Below the pieces are notes generated by a model. That model saw only the letters and a list, made by a program, of their open reading frames with translations. It did no database searches and was not told where the DNA came from. Shown one piece after another: positions 17,890 to 27,165 of a stretch of DNA of 64,000 nucleotides. Positions within the stretch are counted from its first letter, which is position 1. Each line of letters begins with the position of its first letter. Source of the stretch: Alicyclobacillus acidocaldarius subsp. acidocaldarius Tc-4-1 (GTDB taxonomy: Bacteria > Bacillota > Bacilli > Alicyclobacillales > Alicyclobacillaceae); assembly GCF_000219875.1 (NCBI RefSeq), contig NC_017167.1, forward strand, positions 1,423,092 through 1,487,091. The letters are read 5' to 3'. Made by a program: the position numbers and the translations under genes.

Positions 17890-18702
17890 ATGTATCTGGT
17901 GCGAGGTAAGGAAGAAAACGGTTATCACGAGTTGGTGCCGCAACAGAACGCGGCCGGGCTCAAGTGGATTTCGTTTGGTCACCTGCGGCTTGGTGGAGGC
18001 GAAGCGCACGAAGCGGAGTTTCAGGGACGAGAGGTGGTGCTCGTTCTCCTGTCGGGCGCCATGCGCGTGTCGGTCGGCCACCATACCTATGGCCCATACG
18101 AGCGGGCAAACGTTTTTGCAGCGCCGGCGACAGCGGTGTACGTGCCGGTGGGCCACCCGTTCCGCGTGGAGAACGCGGGCGACGGCGCGCTCGAGGTCGC
18201 CGTCTGCCAGGCTGTTGCGGAGGAAGTCCATGAGCCGTTTGTCGTCACGCCCGACAAAGTCCAGGTGAAGACCGTGGGGCAGGCCAACTTCGAACGCAAG
18301 GTTCACGATATCGTGGTCCAGCAGGCGGAAGGCCGCGTTCACCGGATCATCGTCGGCGAGACGTTCAATCCGCCAGGCAACTGGTCGAGTTACCCGCCCC
18401 ATAAACACGACGAGTACATTCCGGGCGTTGAGGCGCTCATGGAGGAAATCTATTTCTATCAGCTCGATCCGCCTCACGGCTTTGGGCTTCAATCCATCTA
18501 CACCTCGGATGGCTCTATCGACGAGACCTACCGCGTTCGACACGGCGACGCGTTCATGATCCCGCGTGGGTATCATCCGGTCTGCGCTGCGGGCGGCTAT
18601 CAATTGTACTACCTGTGGCTCATGGCGGGCCCCGTGAATCGCGTGATGATCCCGCACGACGATCCGGCTCATGCCTGGATCCGCGAGCGCTCGTGGGGTT
18701 GA
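17890..18702 (+). CDS. iolB: IolB/KduI-family uronate isomerase
   Basis: A 270-residue bicupin. The second cupin carries the family signature GETFNPPGNWSSYPPHKHDE, with metal-binding His residues, and EEIYFYQLDPPHGFG, as in IolB (5-deoxy-glucuronate isomerase of inositol breakdown). No other inositol gene is nearby. Instead it lies between uxaA and uxaB, where a galacturonate/glucuronate isomerase is needed and no uxaC is seen in this window. An aldose-ketose isomerisation of hexuronate is therefore a reasonable inference. The ATG at 17890 is 9 bases from GGAGGT; a TTG six bases upstream is too close to it. Confidence 0.85.
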   Translation: MYLVRGKEENGYHELVPQQNAAGLKWISFGHLRLGGGEAHEAEFQGREVVLVLLSGAMRVSVGHHTYGPYERANVFAAPATAVYVPVGHPFRVENAGDGALEVAVCQAVAEEVHEPFVVTPDKVQVKTVGQANFERKVHDIVVQQAEGRVHRIIVGETFNPPGNWSSYPPHKHDEYIPGVEALMEEIYFYQLDPPHGFGLQSIYTSDGSIDETYRVRHGDAFMIPRGYHPVCAAGGYQLYYLWLMAGPVNRVMIPHDDPAHAWIRERSWG

Positions 18703-18733
18703 ATCTCGGACATTTCCGTGGGGAGACGAGACG

Positions 18734-20170
18734 ATGCGGTTACACGCAGGCGTATTGGACGGGGAAACTCGCGCGAGCTTCGAGCGCGCGCGAACCATGC
18801 CTATCCGGGTCATTCAAATCGGCGAAGGCATTTTTCTGCGAGGCTTCGTCGATTGGCTTGTGCACCACTTGAATGAGTCCGGTACGTTTCAAGGGCGTAT
18901 CGCCGTGGTGAACCCTCGGCCGAGCGGCGCTCATCACATTCACCAGTTTCAGGAACAAGATGGCCTGTACACGGTGCTCGTGCGCGGCCTGCAGGACGGC
19001 AGGCCCGTGGAAAACATGGAGCTTGTCACGTCGGTAGCTCGCGCCTTGGATTCGACACGGGAGTGGGCGCAGATCTTGCGATTCGCGCGCGATCCGCTCG
19101 TCGAGATCGCCGTGTCGAACACCACCGAACTGGGCGTGCGGTACGAAGCGATGCCGAGACCGACCGCGGATGCTCCGCCTGGGACATATCCGGCGAAGCT
19201 GACGCAGTACCTGCACGAGCGGTATCTCGCGCTTGGCTGGCAAGAAACAGGCCGGATGATCGTCGTCCCGTGCGAGCTCATCGACGACAACGGTCAGCAG
19301 TTGCGGTCCATTGTGGAGCGCCATGCGGCGGATTGGCGGCTCGGGGGCGACTTTATGCGCTGGCTGCACGAGCGCGTCGAATTCTGCGACACCCTCGTCG
19401 ATCGCATCGTGACCCCTTACGCTGGCGATCCGCCGCTTCCCTACGAAGACGCGCTGGCGGTGACGGTTGAGCCGTACTACCTGTTTGCCATCCGCGGCAG
19501 CGAGCGGCTGAAGGCGCTGTGGCCGTTCGAGGACGTAGGACTTTGCGTCCAGTACGCGGACGACATCCGCGACTTTCGGTTGCAGAAGCTTCGTGCCCTG
19601 AACGGCACACACACGGCGCTCGCAAACCTGGGTCTCATGGCGGGCCTCGAAACGGTGCTTGGGGTGATGGGGCACCCGACGCTCTCTCGGTTCGTTCACC
19701 AGCTCGTGCAGGACGAAATCGTGCCGGCCACCGAGTCCCGTGTGACCCGTCCGGAGAGGTTGCGCGATTTCGCGCGTAATGTGCTCGAGCGGTTTCAGAA
19801 TCCGTATCTGGAGCACAATTTGCGCTCAATTGCCACAAACGCCATCTCGAAGGCAAGAATCCGTCTCGTGCCGACGCTCCTGGACGCGGTGGAGAGGTTC
19901 GGAGACGCCAAGAGGCTCACGGCGGCCATCGCGGCGGTGTGCCTGGCGTATCGGCCGGGCATGGAACACGCAGCTGAGCCGGATCCGGCTGGGCCCCGGC
20001 TTAAGGGGTTGTGGCAAGACGACGTCGAGGCCTCAGCGCGCGCCATTCTTTCGGACACCGAGTTGTGGTCCACGGACCTGACCCAGGTGCCGGGCGTGCT
20101 CGACGGATGGACCCGTTTCGTGGACCTTGTATTGCGAGTGGGGCCAGTTCAGGCGGTGGCGTCTTTGTGA
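18734..20170 (+). CDS. uxaB: tagaturonate reductase (altronate oxidoreductase)
   Basis: NADH-dependent reduction of D-tagaturonate to D-altronate. The 478-residue member of the long-chain mannitol dehydrogenase family begins with the Rossmann segment IRVIQIGEGIFLRGFVDW, and shows SNTTELGVRYEA, VPCELIDDNG, CDTLVDRIV and the active-site region KLRALNGTHTALANLG. These match UxaB more closely than UxuB (fructuronate reductase). The ATG follows GGGGAGACGAG. It is third in the uronate operon. Confidence 0.92.
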   Translation: MRLHAGVLDGETRASFERARTMPIRVIQIGEGIFLRGFVDWLVHHLNESGTFQGRIAVVNPRPSGAHHIHQFQEQDGLYTVLVRGLQDGRPVENMELVTSVARALDSTREWAQILRFARDPLVEIAVSNTTELGVRYEAMPRPTADAPPGTYPAKLTQYLHERYLALGWQETGRMIVVPCELIDDNGQQLRSIVERHAADWRLGGDFMRWLHERVEFCDTLVDRIVTPYAGDPPLPYEDALAVTVEPYYLFAIRGSERLKALWPFEDVGLCVQYADDIRDFRLQKLRALNGTHTALANLGLMAGLETVLGVMGHPTLSRFVHQLVQDEIVPATESRVTRPERLRDFARNVLERFQNPYLEHNLRSIATNAISKARIRLVPTLLDAVERFGDAKRLTAAIAAVCLAYRPGMEHAAEPDPAGPRLKGLWQDDVEASARAILSDTELWSTDLTQVPGVLDGWTRFVDLVLRVGPVQAVASL

Positions 20171-20191
20171 CACGCTCATGGCTGAAAGGGG

Positions 20192-21631
20192 GTGAGACCG
20201 GCGTCGGGCGATTCGAGGACGAACCGAAGGCCTCCACTGGCAAAGGATAGGACGAAGGGGATTCCGGCAAATCTGGGCTATGTCGTGACGGTCGTCGTGA
20301 TTGCATCGCTTGGCGGGCTCCTCTTCGGGTATGACACGGGCGTGATTGCAGGGGCGAACGAGTTTTTGAAGTCGGAGTTTCACATGAGCGCCGCGACCAC
20401 CGGCCTCGTCTCGAGCAGCATCGATCTCGGCGCCATGCTCGGCGTGCTGATTGCAGGCTTCCTCGGCGACTCGTTTGGGAGGAAGAAAGCGCTGTCGGTC
20501 GCGGGCGTGATCTTCATCGCATCGAGCCTGATCTCGGCCTTCGCGCCGAGCGTAGGCGTGTTGGTGGCCGGGCGGTTCATCGGGGGCGTCGGCATCGGGC
20601 TGGCATCGCTGTTGTCACCGCTCTACATTGCCGAAATCGCACCACCGCGGATCCGCGGGCGATTAGTCGGGTCGAACCAGTTGGCGATTGTGTCCGGGAT
20701 TTTTATCGTCTACTTTGTGAACGCGGCCATCGTGAGTTCGCATACCACGGCCTGGAACCAGACGACAGGCTGGCGCTGGATGTTTGCCATGGGCGTCATC
20801 CCGGCTGTCATCTTCTTCGCGCTGCTGTTCTTTGTGCCGGAGAGCCCAAGGTATCTGATGAAACGGGGACGCGAAGCGCAAGCCATCTCGATTCTGGAAC
20901 GCGTGAGCGGTCCCGAGCGCGCGCGGTGGGACGTCGAGGAGATTCGCAAATCGCTCGAAGTCGTGCCGGATTCCCTGTTTCAGGAACTGTCGCGCCCGGG
21001 CATTCGAAAGGCGCTCGGCATCGGCATTGTGCTCGCGATTTTTCAGCAGTTCACGGGCACCAACGCGGTGGGCTATTACGCCCCGATGATCTTCAAGGCG
21101 GCCGGCGCAGGCACCAACGCGTCGTTCTACGACACCGTTTGGATTGGCGCCATCAAGGTCATCTTCGTCATTGTGCTCATGCTCATCGTCGATCGCGTCG
21201 GAAGAAAGCGGTTGCTTGTGTGGAACGGGATGCTCATGGCGCTCTTCCTCGTCGTCCTCGGCATCGCCTTTTCGCTGCCGCACATGATCACGTGGCTGGT
21301 TCTCGCGCTCGTGTTTGCGCACACGATTGCGTATGAGCTTTCCTGGGGCGGCGGCGTTTGGATTGTGTTGTCCGAGATCTATCCGACCGCTATCCGCGGC
21401 CGCGCGATGGCTATCGCATCCTTTGCGCTGTGGTTCGCCACGTATCTCGTGGCACAGTTTTTCCCGATTTTGTTGCAGGCGATTGGCGGGACGTGGACGT
21501 TTTGGATCTTCGCGCTCTTCTGCATCGCCATGGCCGTCTTCATGCAGCGGGCCGTGCCGGAGACGAGCAAGAAGACGATGGAGAAGATCCAAAGCGACTG
21601 GCTCCAGTCGGAGCGAGGACGTTCGCTGTGA
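20192..21631 (+). CDS. sugar-porter-family MFS transporter (probable hexuronate uptake)
   Basis: A 479-residue, 12-helix proton symporter of the sugar porter family. Motifs are GGLLFGYDTGVIAGA (helix 1), GDSFGRKK (loop 2-3), the PESPRYLMKRGR loop after helix 6, QQFTGTNAVGYYAP (helix 7), DRVGRKRLL (loop 8-9) and the PETSKKTMEKI tail. The family includes AraE, XylE and IolT, so substrate is set by context: the uronate enzymes just upstream. The GTG at 20192 is closely preceded by GAAAGGGG; the true start may lie a few codons downstream. Confidence 0.88.
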   Translation: MRPASGDSRTNRRPPLAKDRTKGIPANLGYVVTVVVIASLGGLLFGYDTGVIAGANEFLKSEFHMSAATTGLVSSSIDLGAMLGVLIAGFLGDSFGRKKALSVAGVIFIASSLISAFAPSVGVLVAGRFIGGVGIGLASLLSPLYIAEIAPPRIRGRLVGSNQLAIVSGIFIVYFVNAAIVSSHTTAWNQTTGWRWMFAMGVIPAVIFFALLFFVPESPRYLMKRGREAQAISILERVSGPERARWDVEEIRKSLEVVPDSLFQELSRPGIRKALGIGIVLAIFQQFTGTNAVGYYAPMIFKAAGAGTNASFYDTVWIGAIKVIFVIVLMLIVDRVGRKRLLVWNGMLMALFLVVLGIAFSLPHMITWLVLALVFAHTIAYELSWGGGVWIVLSEIYPTAIRGRAMAIASFALWFATYLVAQFFPILLQAIGGTWTFWIFALFCIAMAVFMQRAVPETSKKTMEKIQSDWLQSERGRSL

Positions 21632-21677
21632 CCGCTTGACGTATCTCGATGCCTGGTCTTGTAGAGGTGCTCTGAAG

Positions 21678-21719
21678 ATGCGGCGAAGCAAAAGAGGCTT
21701 GCGCCGCATGTTTTTCTTT
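21678..21719 (+). terminator. terminator of the uronate operon
   Basis: Stem ATGCGGCG-(A)AGC / GCT-(TG)-CGCCGCAT is followed by GTTTTTCTTTC. It lies between the transporter gene and the end of convergent lexA. Confidence 0.75.
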
Positions 21720-22328
21720 CTATCGGATCTGCCGAAAGATCCCGATGACCTTGCCCAGGATGGTTACGTTCGGAAAGTACATCGGAGACATGGCGTCGTT
21801 TTCCGGTTGGAGGCGCACACGGCCATCTTCCCGGTAAAACCGCTTGATGGTGGCCTCGTCTTCATCAGTCATGGCTACGACGATATCCCCGTTATCGGCC
21901 GACGTCTGCCGCCGAACAATGGCGAGATCTCCATCCAGAATGCCCGCATTCACCATGCTCTCACCGATCACGCGCAGCACGAAGACTTCATCGCCTTTCG
22001 CCACGTCGCGAGGCAAAGGCAAGTATCCTTCGATGTCTTCCAGCGCCGAGATGGGAAGTCCTGCCGTGACGCGACCGACGATGGGAGCGAGCACGACATC
22101 CCCCGGTTCCTCGTCGTCCACAAGGAGTTCCAGAGCTCTCGGTTTGGTCGGATCTCGACGCAGATAACCCTTCTGCTGCAGTCGTTCGAGATGCCCGTGA
22201 ACCGTCGAGCTGGACGCCAACCCGACCGCTTCCCCAATCTCTCGCACCGATGGCGGGTATCCTTTTTCGCGGATGTTTTTTCGGATAAACTCGAGAATTG
22301 CGCGTTGACGAGCCGTGAGACCGCTCAC
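21720..22328 (-). CDS. lexA: LexA repressor
   Basis: The SOS-response repressor, with a winged helix at residues 1-65 ([20 protein letters not shown]) and an S24-type autoprotease. The cleavage site is A89-G90 (VTAGLP), with catalytic Ser124 (GESM) and Lys162 (ATIKRF). The GTG start at 22328 has GGGAG 8 bases upstream and gives 202 residues, like Bacillus LexA. The longer frame from 22415 would run through the promoter and operator, so it is rejected. The gene is autoregulated through the SOS box just upstream. Confidence 0.95.
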   Translation of the reverse strand: MSGLTARQRAILEFIRKNIREKGYPPSVREIGEAVGLASSSTVHGHLERLQQKGYLRRDPTKPRALELLVDDEEPGDVVLAPIVGRVTAGLPISALEDIEGYLPLPRDVAKGDEVFVLRVIGESMVNAGILDGDLAIVRRQTSADNGDIVVAMTDEDEATIKRFYREDGRVRLQPENDAMSPMYFPNVTILGKVIGIFRQIR

Positions 22329-22350
22329 CGTTCCCACTCCCTTCGCACCC

Positions 22351-22390
22351 ATTCTACCACGTCGCGCGGGAAGGTGCAAACACGTGTTCG
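22351..22390 (-). promoter_or_regulatory. lexA promoter with SOS box
   Basis: On the minus strand, -35 TTGCAC (22379-22374), a 17-base spacer and -10 TAGAAT (22356-22351). Overlapping the -35 is CGAACACGTGTTTG (22390-22377), matching the Gram-positive SOS box CGAACN4GTTYG with one deviation. LexA would block its own promoter here. Confidence 0.75.
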
Positions 22391-22401
22391 GAGGTGGGAT
22401 C

Positions 22402-23193
22402 TCAGATGAGCCCAAGTTCGGCCAAAGCGTCCGCTACGCCGCCCTCGTCGGCGCTTGACGTGACGCGTTTGGCCGCGCGCTTGACCTCGTCATTCGCGTT
22501 GCCCATGGCGAAGGAGTATCCCATGGTGCGGAACATGCCGATGTCGTTCCCGCCGTCTCCGATGTGCACGGCGTCCTCAGGTGCGATGCCCAGATACGAG
22601 AGGAGGTGCATCGCGCCGATGGACTTGTCGGACTTCCGTCGCTGGAAGTCGACGGCCTGTTCATGCCAGCGGTACACGTAGCATTCGGGGAACTCGCGTT
22701 CGAACACGTCGTCCCACTCGGCGGTCATGAATGCGTTCAGCTGAAAGACGCCGATCTCGTCCAGCCGATCGGCCATCCTCGGCTCGCAAGCGATGGGCGG
22801 GAAGTCGTAGGACGCGAGGACTGGAAGATATTGCGGTGGAATAGGCCGCAGGCTGAAGGCGTGATCGTGCGTGTGAATGATGGTCTGAATGCCGCGGCGC
22901 TCCGCCGCTTGCAGGATGCCGCGAACCACTTCGCGCGAGAAAGGCAGAGCAAAGATTTCTCGATCTCCGGCCTTTACCAAACCGCCGTTAAAATAGATGC
23001 CGTATGGGATCCCGAGCGAGGCCTGCACGTGCTGCGCATGAATGACGCTCCGACCCGTGCACACGGCGACCGGAATGTGGTTTTCAATGAGTTTGGCGAC
23101 CGCCGCGGCGCTTTTGGGCACGATCCGGCCGTTTACAAACAGCGTGCCATCGATGTCGAGAAACACCATTTTGACGCGTTGCTTGGTTTTCAC
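22402..23193 (-). CDS. Cof-type HAD-superfamily phosphatase
   Basis: A 263-residue HAD hydrolase of the Cof/IIB type, probably a phosphatase of sugar phosphates, nucleotides or cofactor precursors. Motif I is DIDGTLF, motif II TGRS, motif III the Lys near RRKSDKSIG, and motif [12 protein letters not shown]; the cap domain lies between motifs II and III. The GTG at 23193 sits 5 bases after GGGGGGAG; an in-frame ATG at 23208 would put that site inside the gene. It is upstream of lexA on the same strand, but lexA has its own promoter. Confidence 0.85.
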   Translation of the reverse strand: MKTKQRVKMVFLDIDGTLFVNGRIVPKSAAAVAKLIENHIPVAVCTGRSVIHAQHVQASLGIPYGIYFNGGLVKAGDREIFALPFSREVVRGILQAAERRGIQTIIHTHDHAFSLRPIPPQYLPVLASYDFPPIACEPRMADRLDEIGVFQLNAFMTAEWDDVFEREFPECYVYRWHEQAVDFQRRKSDKSIGAMHLLSYLGIAPEDAVHIGDGGNDIGMFRTMGYSFAMGNANDEVKRAAKRVTSSADEGGVADALAELGLI

Positions 23194-23358
23194 GAACTCT
23201 CCCCCCATGCTGCGACCGCTCGCGCCGGTATGAGACCAGTCGGAGTTTCATTATACACAACACCCTGCCAAAATAGGCACAGCGGACGCGCTCCGTTGCG
23301 CATAGGCGCCGGCCTCGGCTATCATAGCCATATTGAGGACGAGCAGGAGGAACAGTCG

Positions 23359-24753
23359 ATGCAGGTCACAATGGACACGTTGGTGTCGCTCGCAAAGCGG
23401 CGAGGCTTTATTTTCCCTGGTTCCGAGATTTACGGCGGATTGGCCAACACGTGGGATTATGGGCCGCTCGGCGCCCAGGTCAAACACAATTTGAAGCGCG
23501 CCTGGTGGCGGTTTTTCATCGAGCAAAATCCGTTGAATGTCGGTCTGGATTCGGCCATCCTCATGAATAAGCAGGTGTGGGTGGCGTCTGGACACGTGGC
23601 AAACTTCCACGACCCGATGGTGGACTGCCGTCAGTGCAAGGCCCGCTTCCGGGCGGATAAACTCATTGAAGAGGCTGCAGAGGCGCAGGGGAAGTCGTTG
23701 GTGGTGGACGGCCTGCCGTTTGCCGAGATGGAGCGGCTGATTGAGGAACTTCAAATCGCTTGCCCTAACTGCGGAGCTCGCGATTTTACGAACGTCCGGC
23801 AGTTCAACATGATGTTCCGCACGTTTCAAGGCGTGACCGAAGACGCGGCCAACGAGGTGTATCTCCGCCCCGAGACCGCGCAAGGCATTTTTGTGAACTT
23901 TAAAAACGTCCAACGCACCATGCGCAAGAAACTGCCGTTTGGCATCGGTCAGTTTGGCAAAAGCTTCCGAAACGAAATCACGCCCGGGAACTTCATCTTT
24001 CGCACGCGCGAATTCGAACAGATGGAGCTCGAGTTCTTCTGCGCGCCAGGCGAAGACGAAAAATGGTTTGCGTATTGGCGGCAGACATGTATGGACTGGT
24101 TGCTCTCACTCGGGATCAAGGCGGAACATCTGCGGTTTCGCGATCACGCAAAGGAGCAACTGTCCCACTACAGCAAGGCGACGACGGACATCGAGTACCA
24201 TTTTCCGTTCGGCTGGGGCGAGCTTTTGGGTGTCGCGAATCGCACCGATTACGACCTCAAGGCACACCAGGAGCACTCCGGGGAGAACATGATGGTGCAG
24301 GAGGAAGGCCGAGAGCCCTTCATTCCCTATTGCATCGAGCCTTCGATCGGCGCTGATCGCCTGTTTCTCGCGGTCTTCGCGGACGCCTACGACGAGGAAG
24401 AAGTGGCGGAAGGCGACACGCGCGTCGTTCTCCGGCTGCACCCGAAGCTCGCGCCTTACCAGGTCGCGGTGTTGCCTTTGTCGAAGAAGCTGAACGAACC
24501 GGCGCACCGTCTCTACCTGGACCTGATTCAGGTGTATAGTGCCGATTACGATGAGACGGGGTCTATTGGGAAGCGATATCGCAGGCAGGACGAGATCGGC
24601 ACGCCCTTCTGCGTGACGTATGATTTCGAGTCGGAATCGGACGGACAGGTGACCATCCGGATGCGCGATTCGATGGAACAGGTCAGAATCCCGATGGAAG
24701 GCGTGCGCGCATGGCTGGATGAACAATTGCGGTCGTCGGGCGCGACGTGGTGA
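23359..24753 (+). CDS. glyS: glycyl-tRNA synthetase (single-chain alpha2 type)
   Basis: Charges tRNA-Gly. The 464-residue class II enzyme is of the archaeal/eukaryotic-like homodimer type, not the bacterial alpha2beta2 GlyQ/GlyS pair used by Bacillus subtilis. Class II motifs are visible: [21 protein letters not shown] (motif 1 area), [17 protein letters not shown] (motif 2) and [10 protein letters not shown] (motif 3). [12 protein letters not shown] is the glycine-site block. Two Cys pairs (CRQC, CPNC) lie near residues 93 and 136. The ATG follows AGGAGGAAC. The long open frame upstream crosses the opposite HAD gene and is not coding. No T-box is seen in the 165-base leader. Confidence 0.95.
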   Translation: MQVTMDTLVSLAKRRGFIFPGSEIYGGLANTWDYGPLGAQVKHNLKRAWWRFFIEQNPLNVGLDSAILMNKQVWVASGHVANFHDPMVDCRQCKARFRADKLIEEAAEAQGKSLVVDGLPFAEMERLIEELQIACPNCGARDFTNVRQFNMMFRTFQGVTEDAANEVYLRPETAQGIFVNFKNVQRTMRKKLPFGIGQFGKSFRNEITPGNFIFRTREFEQMELEFFCAPGEDEKWFAYWRQTCMDWLLSLGIKAEHLRFRDHAKEQLSHYSKATTDIEYHFPFGWGELLGVANRTDYDLKAHQEHSGENMMVQEEGREPFIPYCIEPSIGADRLFLAVFADAYDEEEVAEGDTRVVLRLHPKLAPYQVAVLPLSKKLNEPAHRLYLDLIQVYSADYDETGSIGKRYRRQDEIGTPFCVTYDFESESDGQVTIRMRDSMEQVRIPMEGVRAWLDEQLRSSGATW

Positions 24754-24802
24754 AGGCATGAAGCCGGCAGGATGGAGTCATGCTAAGCCGGGGGTGGGCC
24801 AG

Positions 24803-24994
24803 ATGTCAGGTGAACACACGCAACATCACAACGACGACTTCACGTTCGTGGGAGCCCTTAGCCACAACCACGAGGTGGAGGCGTTTGTGGAGCGGCGCAA
24901 CCAGATGTTGAGTTCGCGACTGGATGCGGTGGTTCCCTGGAAAGCATATCACCGGGCGAATGTGCCTCACGGCAAGAGGCAGTCGAACGGGTGA
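24803..24994 (+). CDS. small hypothetical protein after glyS
   Basis: Sixty-three residues from the ATG at 24803 (GGGGGTGGG upstream) or 78 from the ATG at 24758. It is rich in His and Asn (HTQHHNDD, GALSHNHEVE), with a basic tail. I recognise no family. Support is its position between glyS and a strong terminator, and a plausible ribosome site. It could be an operon partner of glyS or a chance frame. Confidence 0.4.
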   Translation: MSGEHTQHHNDDFTFVGALSHNHEVEAFVERRNQMLSSRLDAVVPWKAYHRANVPHGKRQSNG

Positions 24995-25012
24995 CAGGCA
25001 ACCCACGCCCTG

Positions 25013-25042
25013 GGCGGTCCGCTTCGGCGGATCGCCTTTTTT
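25013..25042 (+). terminator. strong rho-independent terminator
   Basis: A ten-base-pair stem GGCGGTCCGC / GCGGATCGCC closed by a TTCG tetraloop is followed by six T residues. It ends the glyS transcript. Confidence 0.92.
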
Positions 25043-25072
25043 CAGCTGGCATGACGTGCACGCTCGGGCATG

Positions 25073-25081
25073 TGGTACAAT
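25073..25081 (+). promoter_or_regulatory. extended -10 promoter of the methionine-cycle gene
   Basis: TGG-TACAAT is an extended -10; an aTGACGT-like -35 lies 18 bases upstream. The leader to the ATG at 25137 would be only about 50 bases, leaving no room for a SAM riboswitch. Confidence 0.45.
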
Positions 25082-25136
25082 GTCGAAAATCTCGTAAACC
25101 TTTTACTTCTGGCGTGGACGAGAGGAAGAATCCGCA

Positions 25137-27062
25137 ATGAGTGATGCAGTGTGGCGCGAGTGGCGTCGACCGCCCCGAGACGTCGAGGGCTCGCTTGGCG
25201 TTTTCGTCATCTTCGATGGCGCGATGTCCACCTATCTACACCAACTGGGCGTTCCCATCGGCACGCCGGTGGAGCAATTGAATCTGACTTCGCCCGATCT
25301 CGTCGCGCGTGTGCATCGCCGTTACGTCGAATCGGGTTGCACCGTCCTGCAGACCAACACGTTCATGGGCAATCGAGTCGCGTTGGAGCGCCACGGTCTC
25401 TCCGTGGACGTGGCGAGCCTCAACCGAAGGGGCGTCGAAATCGCCCGATCCGCCGCTCACGGTGAGGCGAGCGTGTACGGCACGATGGGTCCTGCCATGG
25501 GCGGTTATCGGTACGGCGCCTTATTGCAGGACGACGAGCGCGATTTGCTTGCGCACGTCTACGCCGAACAGGCGGAGGCGCTCGTTAGCGCCGGCATCGA
25601 CGGCTTGATTTTGGAAACATTCCCGGATCTCGAGGAGGCGCTCGTTGCGATTGCGGCCGTGCGCCCCCTCTTAGGGGACCTCCCGCTGGTGGTGAACCTA
25701 TCACCCGAGGAAATTGGGGTGACGCGCGACGGGGTTCCGCTCGCGGAGGCATTCCGGCGCATTAGGGCGGCGGGCGCCGACGTGGTGGGATTGAACTGTC
25801 GCCTCGGACCCTACGGGATCTTGCGCTCCTACGAGCAGGCGGGCCTGTCAGCCGAGGGGCCCTATGCGGCTGTTCCAAACGCTGGGATTCTGCAGCGGTC
25901 GGAGGCGGACGAGATCGCGTACACTGGAGACACAGAGGACTTTTCGCGCCTTATGCTGCGCATTGCGCAACTTGGGGTCCGATGGCTCGGCGGTTGTTGT
26001 GGAACGACGCCGGAATATATTCGGAGCCTTCGCGATGCCCTGATGCGCGCGGACCGCAAACCACACGGGGCCACCGTTCCGGCGGACACCCGCGGGCCGA
26101 GCGGACCGTCCAGAGTGACCCTAGGAGCCGGGGGCTATCACGAAGGCGTGAGTGTTGTCGAGATTGCACGTGAAAAAAAGGCCATCGTCGTCGAATTGGA
26201 TCCACCGAAGCACCTGTCCATTGCTCGCTTTTTAGACGGGGCCGAAGCGCTGGCGCGCGCGGGTGCCGATCTCATCACCATGGCGGACAATTCGCTGGGC
26301 TCGGTTCGCGTCTCCAACATGGCACTGGCGAGCCTCCTCAAACAGCGCGGAATTGAGCCGTTGGTCCACGTGACATGCCGAGATCGCAACCTCATTGGGC
26401 AGCAGTCCCACCTGATGGGACTCGCCGTCCTTGGCATCCGCAACGTGTTGCTTGTGACGGGGGATCCGTCCCGGTATGGAGAGCTGCCGGGGGCCACGAG
26501 CGTGTACGACGTGTCGTCGATGGACTTGACCAAAATGGTCCGCAGGCTCAACGAGGGCATCGGTTTCTCCGGTCAACCGCTCAAACAGCCGTCTCGATTT
26601 GTCATCGGAACGGCGTTCAACCCGCACGTCCACAACTTCCGAAAGGCCGTGGAACGCCTGCAGCGAAAGGTGGAGGCGGGCGCGGATTTTGTGATGACGC
26701 AGCCCGTGTTTGATCCCGACTTGATGGCGGCCATTGCCGAGGCGACGCGAGACCTGGGCGTCCCGGTCTTCGTGGGCATCATGCCGTTGACAAGCGCTCG
26801 AAATGCGGAATTTCTTCATCATCAGGTGCCAGGCATTCGCCTGTCCGAACAGGCGCTGCGCCGCATGCAGGAGGCCGCGCCTGAGGAGGCACCCGCAGTC
26901 GGCGAGGCCATCGCTCGAGAATTGGTCGAGGTGGCCATACGACTCTTCCCGGGCCTTTATCTGGTGACTCCTTTTCTTCGTTACGAGATGACCGTTCGAC
27001 TCACCGAATACGCTCGACGCCTGGAGGCAACGCTTGTCTCCCGCCCGCATGGGCATGCGTGA
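25137..27062 (+). CDS. yitJ: bifunctional homocysteine S-methyltransferase / methylenetetrahydrofolate reductase
   Basis: A 641-residue fusion like Bacillus YitJ. Residues 1 to about 300 form the homocysteine methyltransferase barrel with zinc ligands C221 (GLNCR), C287 and C288 (GGCCGT). From about 345 the MTHFR barrel begins (KAIVVELDPPK, ITMADNSLGSVR, HVTCRDRN, LLVTGDPSRYG, FVMTQPVFDP). The reductase makes 5-methyl-THF with FAD, and the N-terminal half transfers a methyl group to homocysteine. The ATG follows GAGGAAG. It is a single-gene unit. Confidence 0.92.
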   Translation: MSDAVWREWRRPPRDVEGSLGVFVIFDGAMSTYLHQLGVPIGTPVEQLNLTSPDLVARVHRRYVESGCTVLQTNTFMGNRVALERHGLSVDVASLNRRGVEIARSAAHGEASVYGTMGPAMGGYRYGALLQDDERDLLAHVYAEQAEALVSAGIDGLILETFPDLEEALVAIAAVRPLLGDLPLVVNLSPEEIGVTRDGVPLAEAFRRIRAAGADVVGLNCRLGPYGILRSYEQAGLSAEGPYAAVPNAGILQRSEADEIAYTGDTEDFSRLMLRIAQLGVRWLGGCCGTTPEYIRSLRDALMRADRKPHGATVPADTRGPSGPSRVTLGAGGYHEGVSVVEIAREKKAIVVELDPPKHLSIARFLDGAEALARAGADLITMADNSLGSVRVSNMALASLLKQRGIEPLVHVTCRDRNLIGQQSHLMGLAVLGIRNVLLVTGDPSRYGELPGATSVYDVSSMDLTKMVRRLNEGIGFSGQPLKQPSRFVIGTAFNPHVHNFRKAVERLQRKVEAGADFVMTQPVFDPDLMAAIAEATRDLGVPVFVGIMPLTSARNAEFLHHQVPGIRLSEQALRRMQEAAPEEAPAVGEAIARELVEVAIRLFPGLYLVTPFLRYEMTVRLTEYARRLEATLVSRPHGHA

Positions 27063-27165
27063 CGCGCGCCTCCCGAAAGCGACGAATGTCTCCTGTACGC
27101 GATTGCGGCAAACAGCAAGCCGCGATATGGTGACGGAGGACGCGTTTTGTGGAGGGAGGGCGCGT

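Noticed and set aside
22564-23358. Open frame extending glyS 265 codons upstream
   Set aside because: It is antisense to the HAD phosphatase; glyS homologues start at the ATG at 23359, which has a strong ribosome site.
23209-23358. T-box leader for glycyl-tRNA synthetase
   Set aside because: The gap is too short and lacks the conserved T-box sequence (AGGGTGGNACCGCG).
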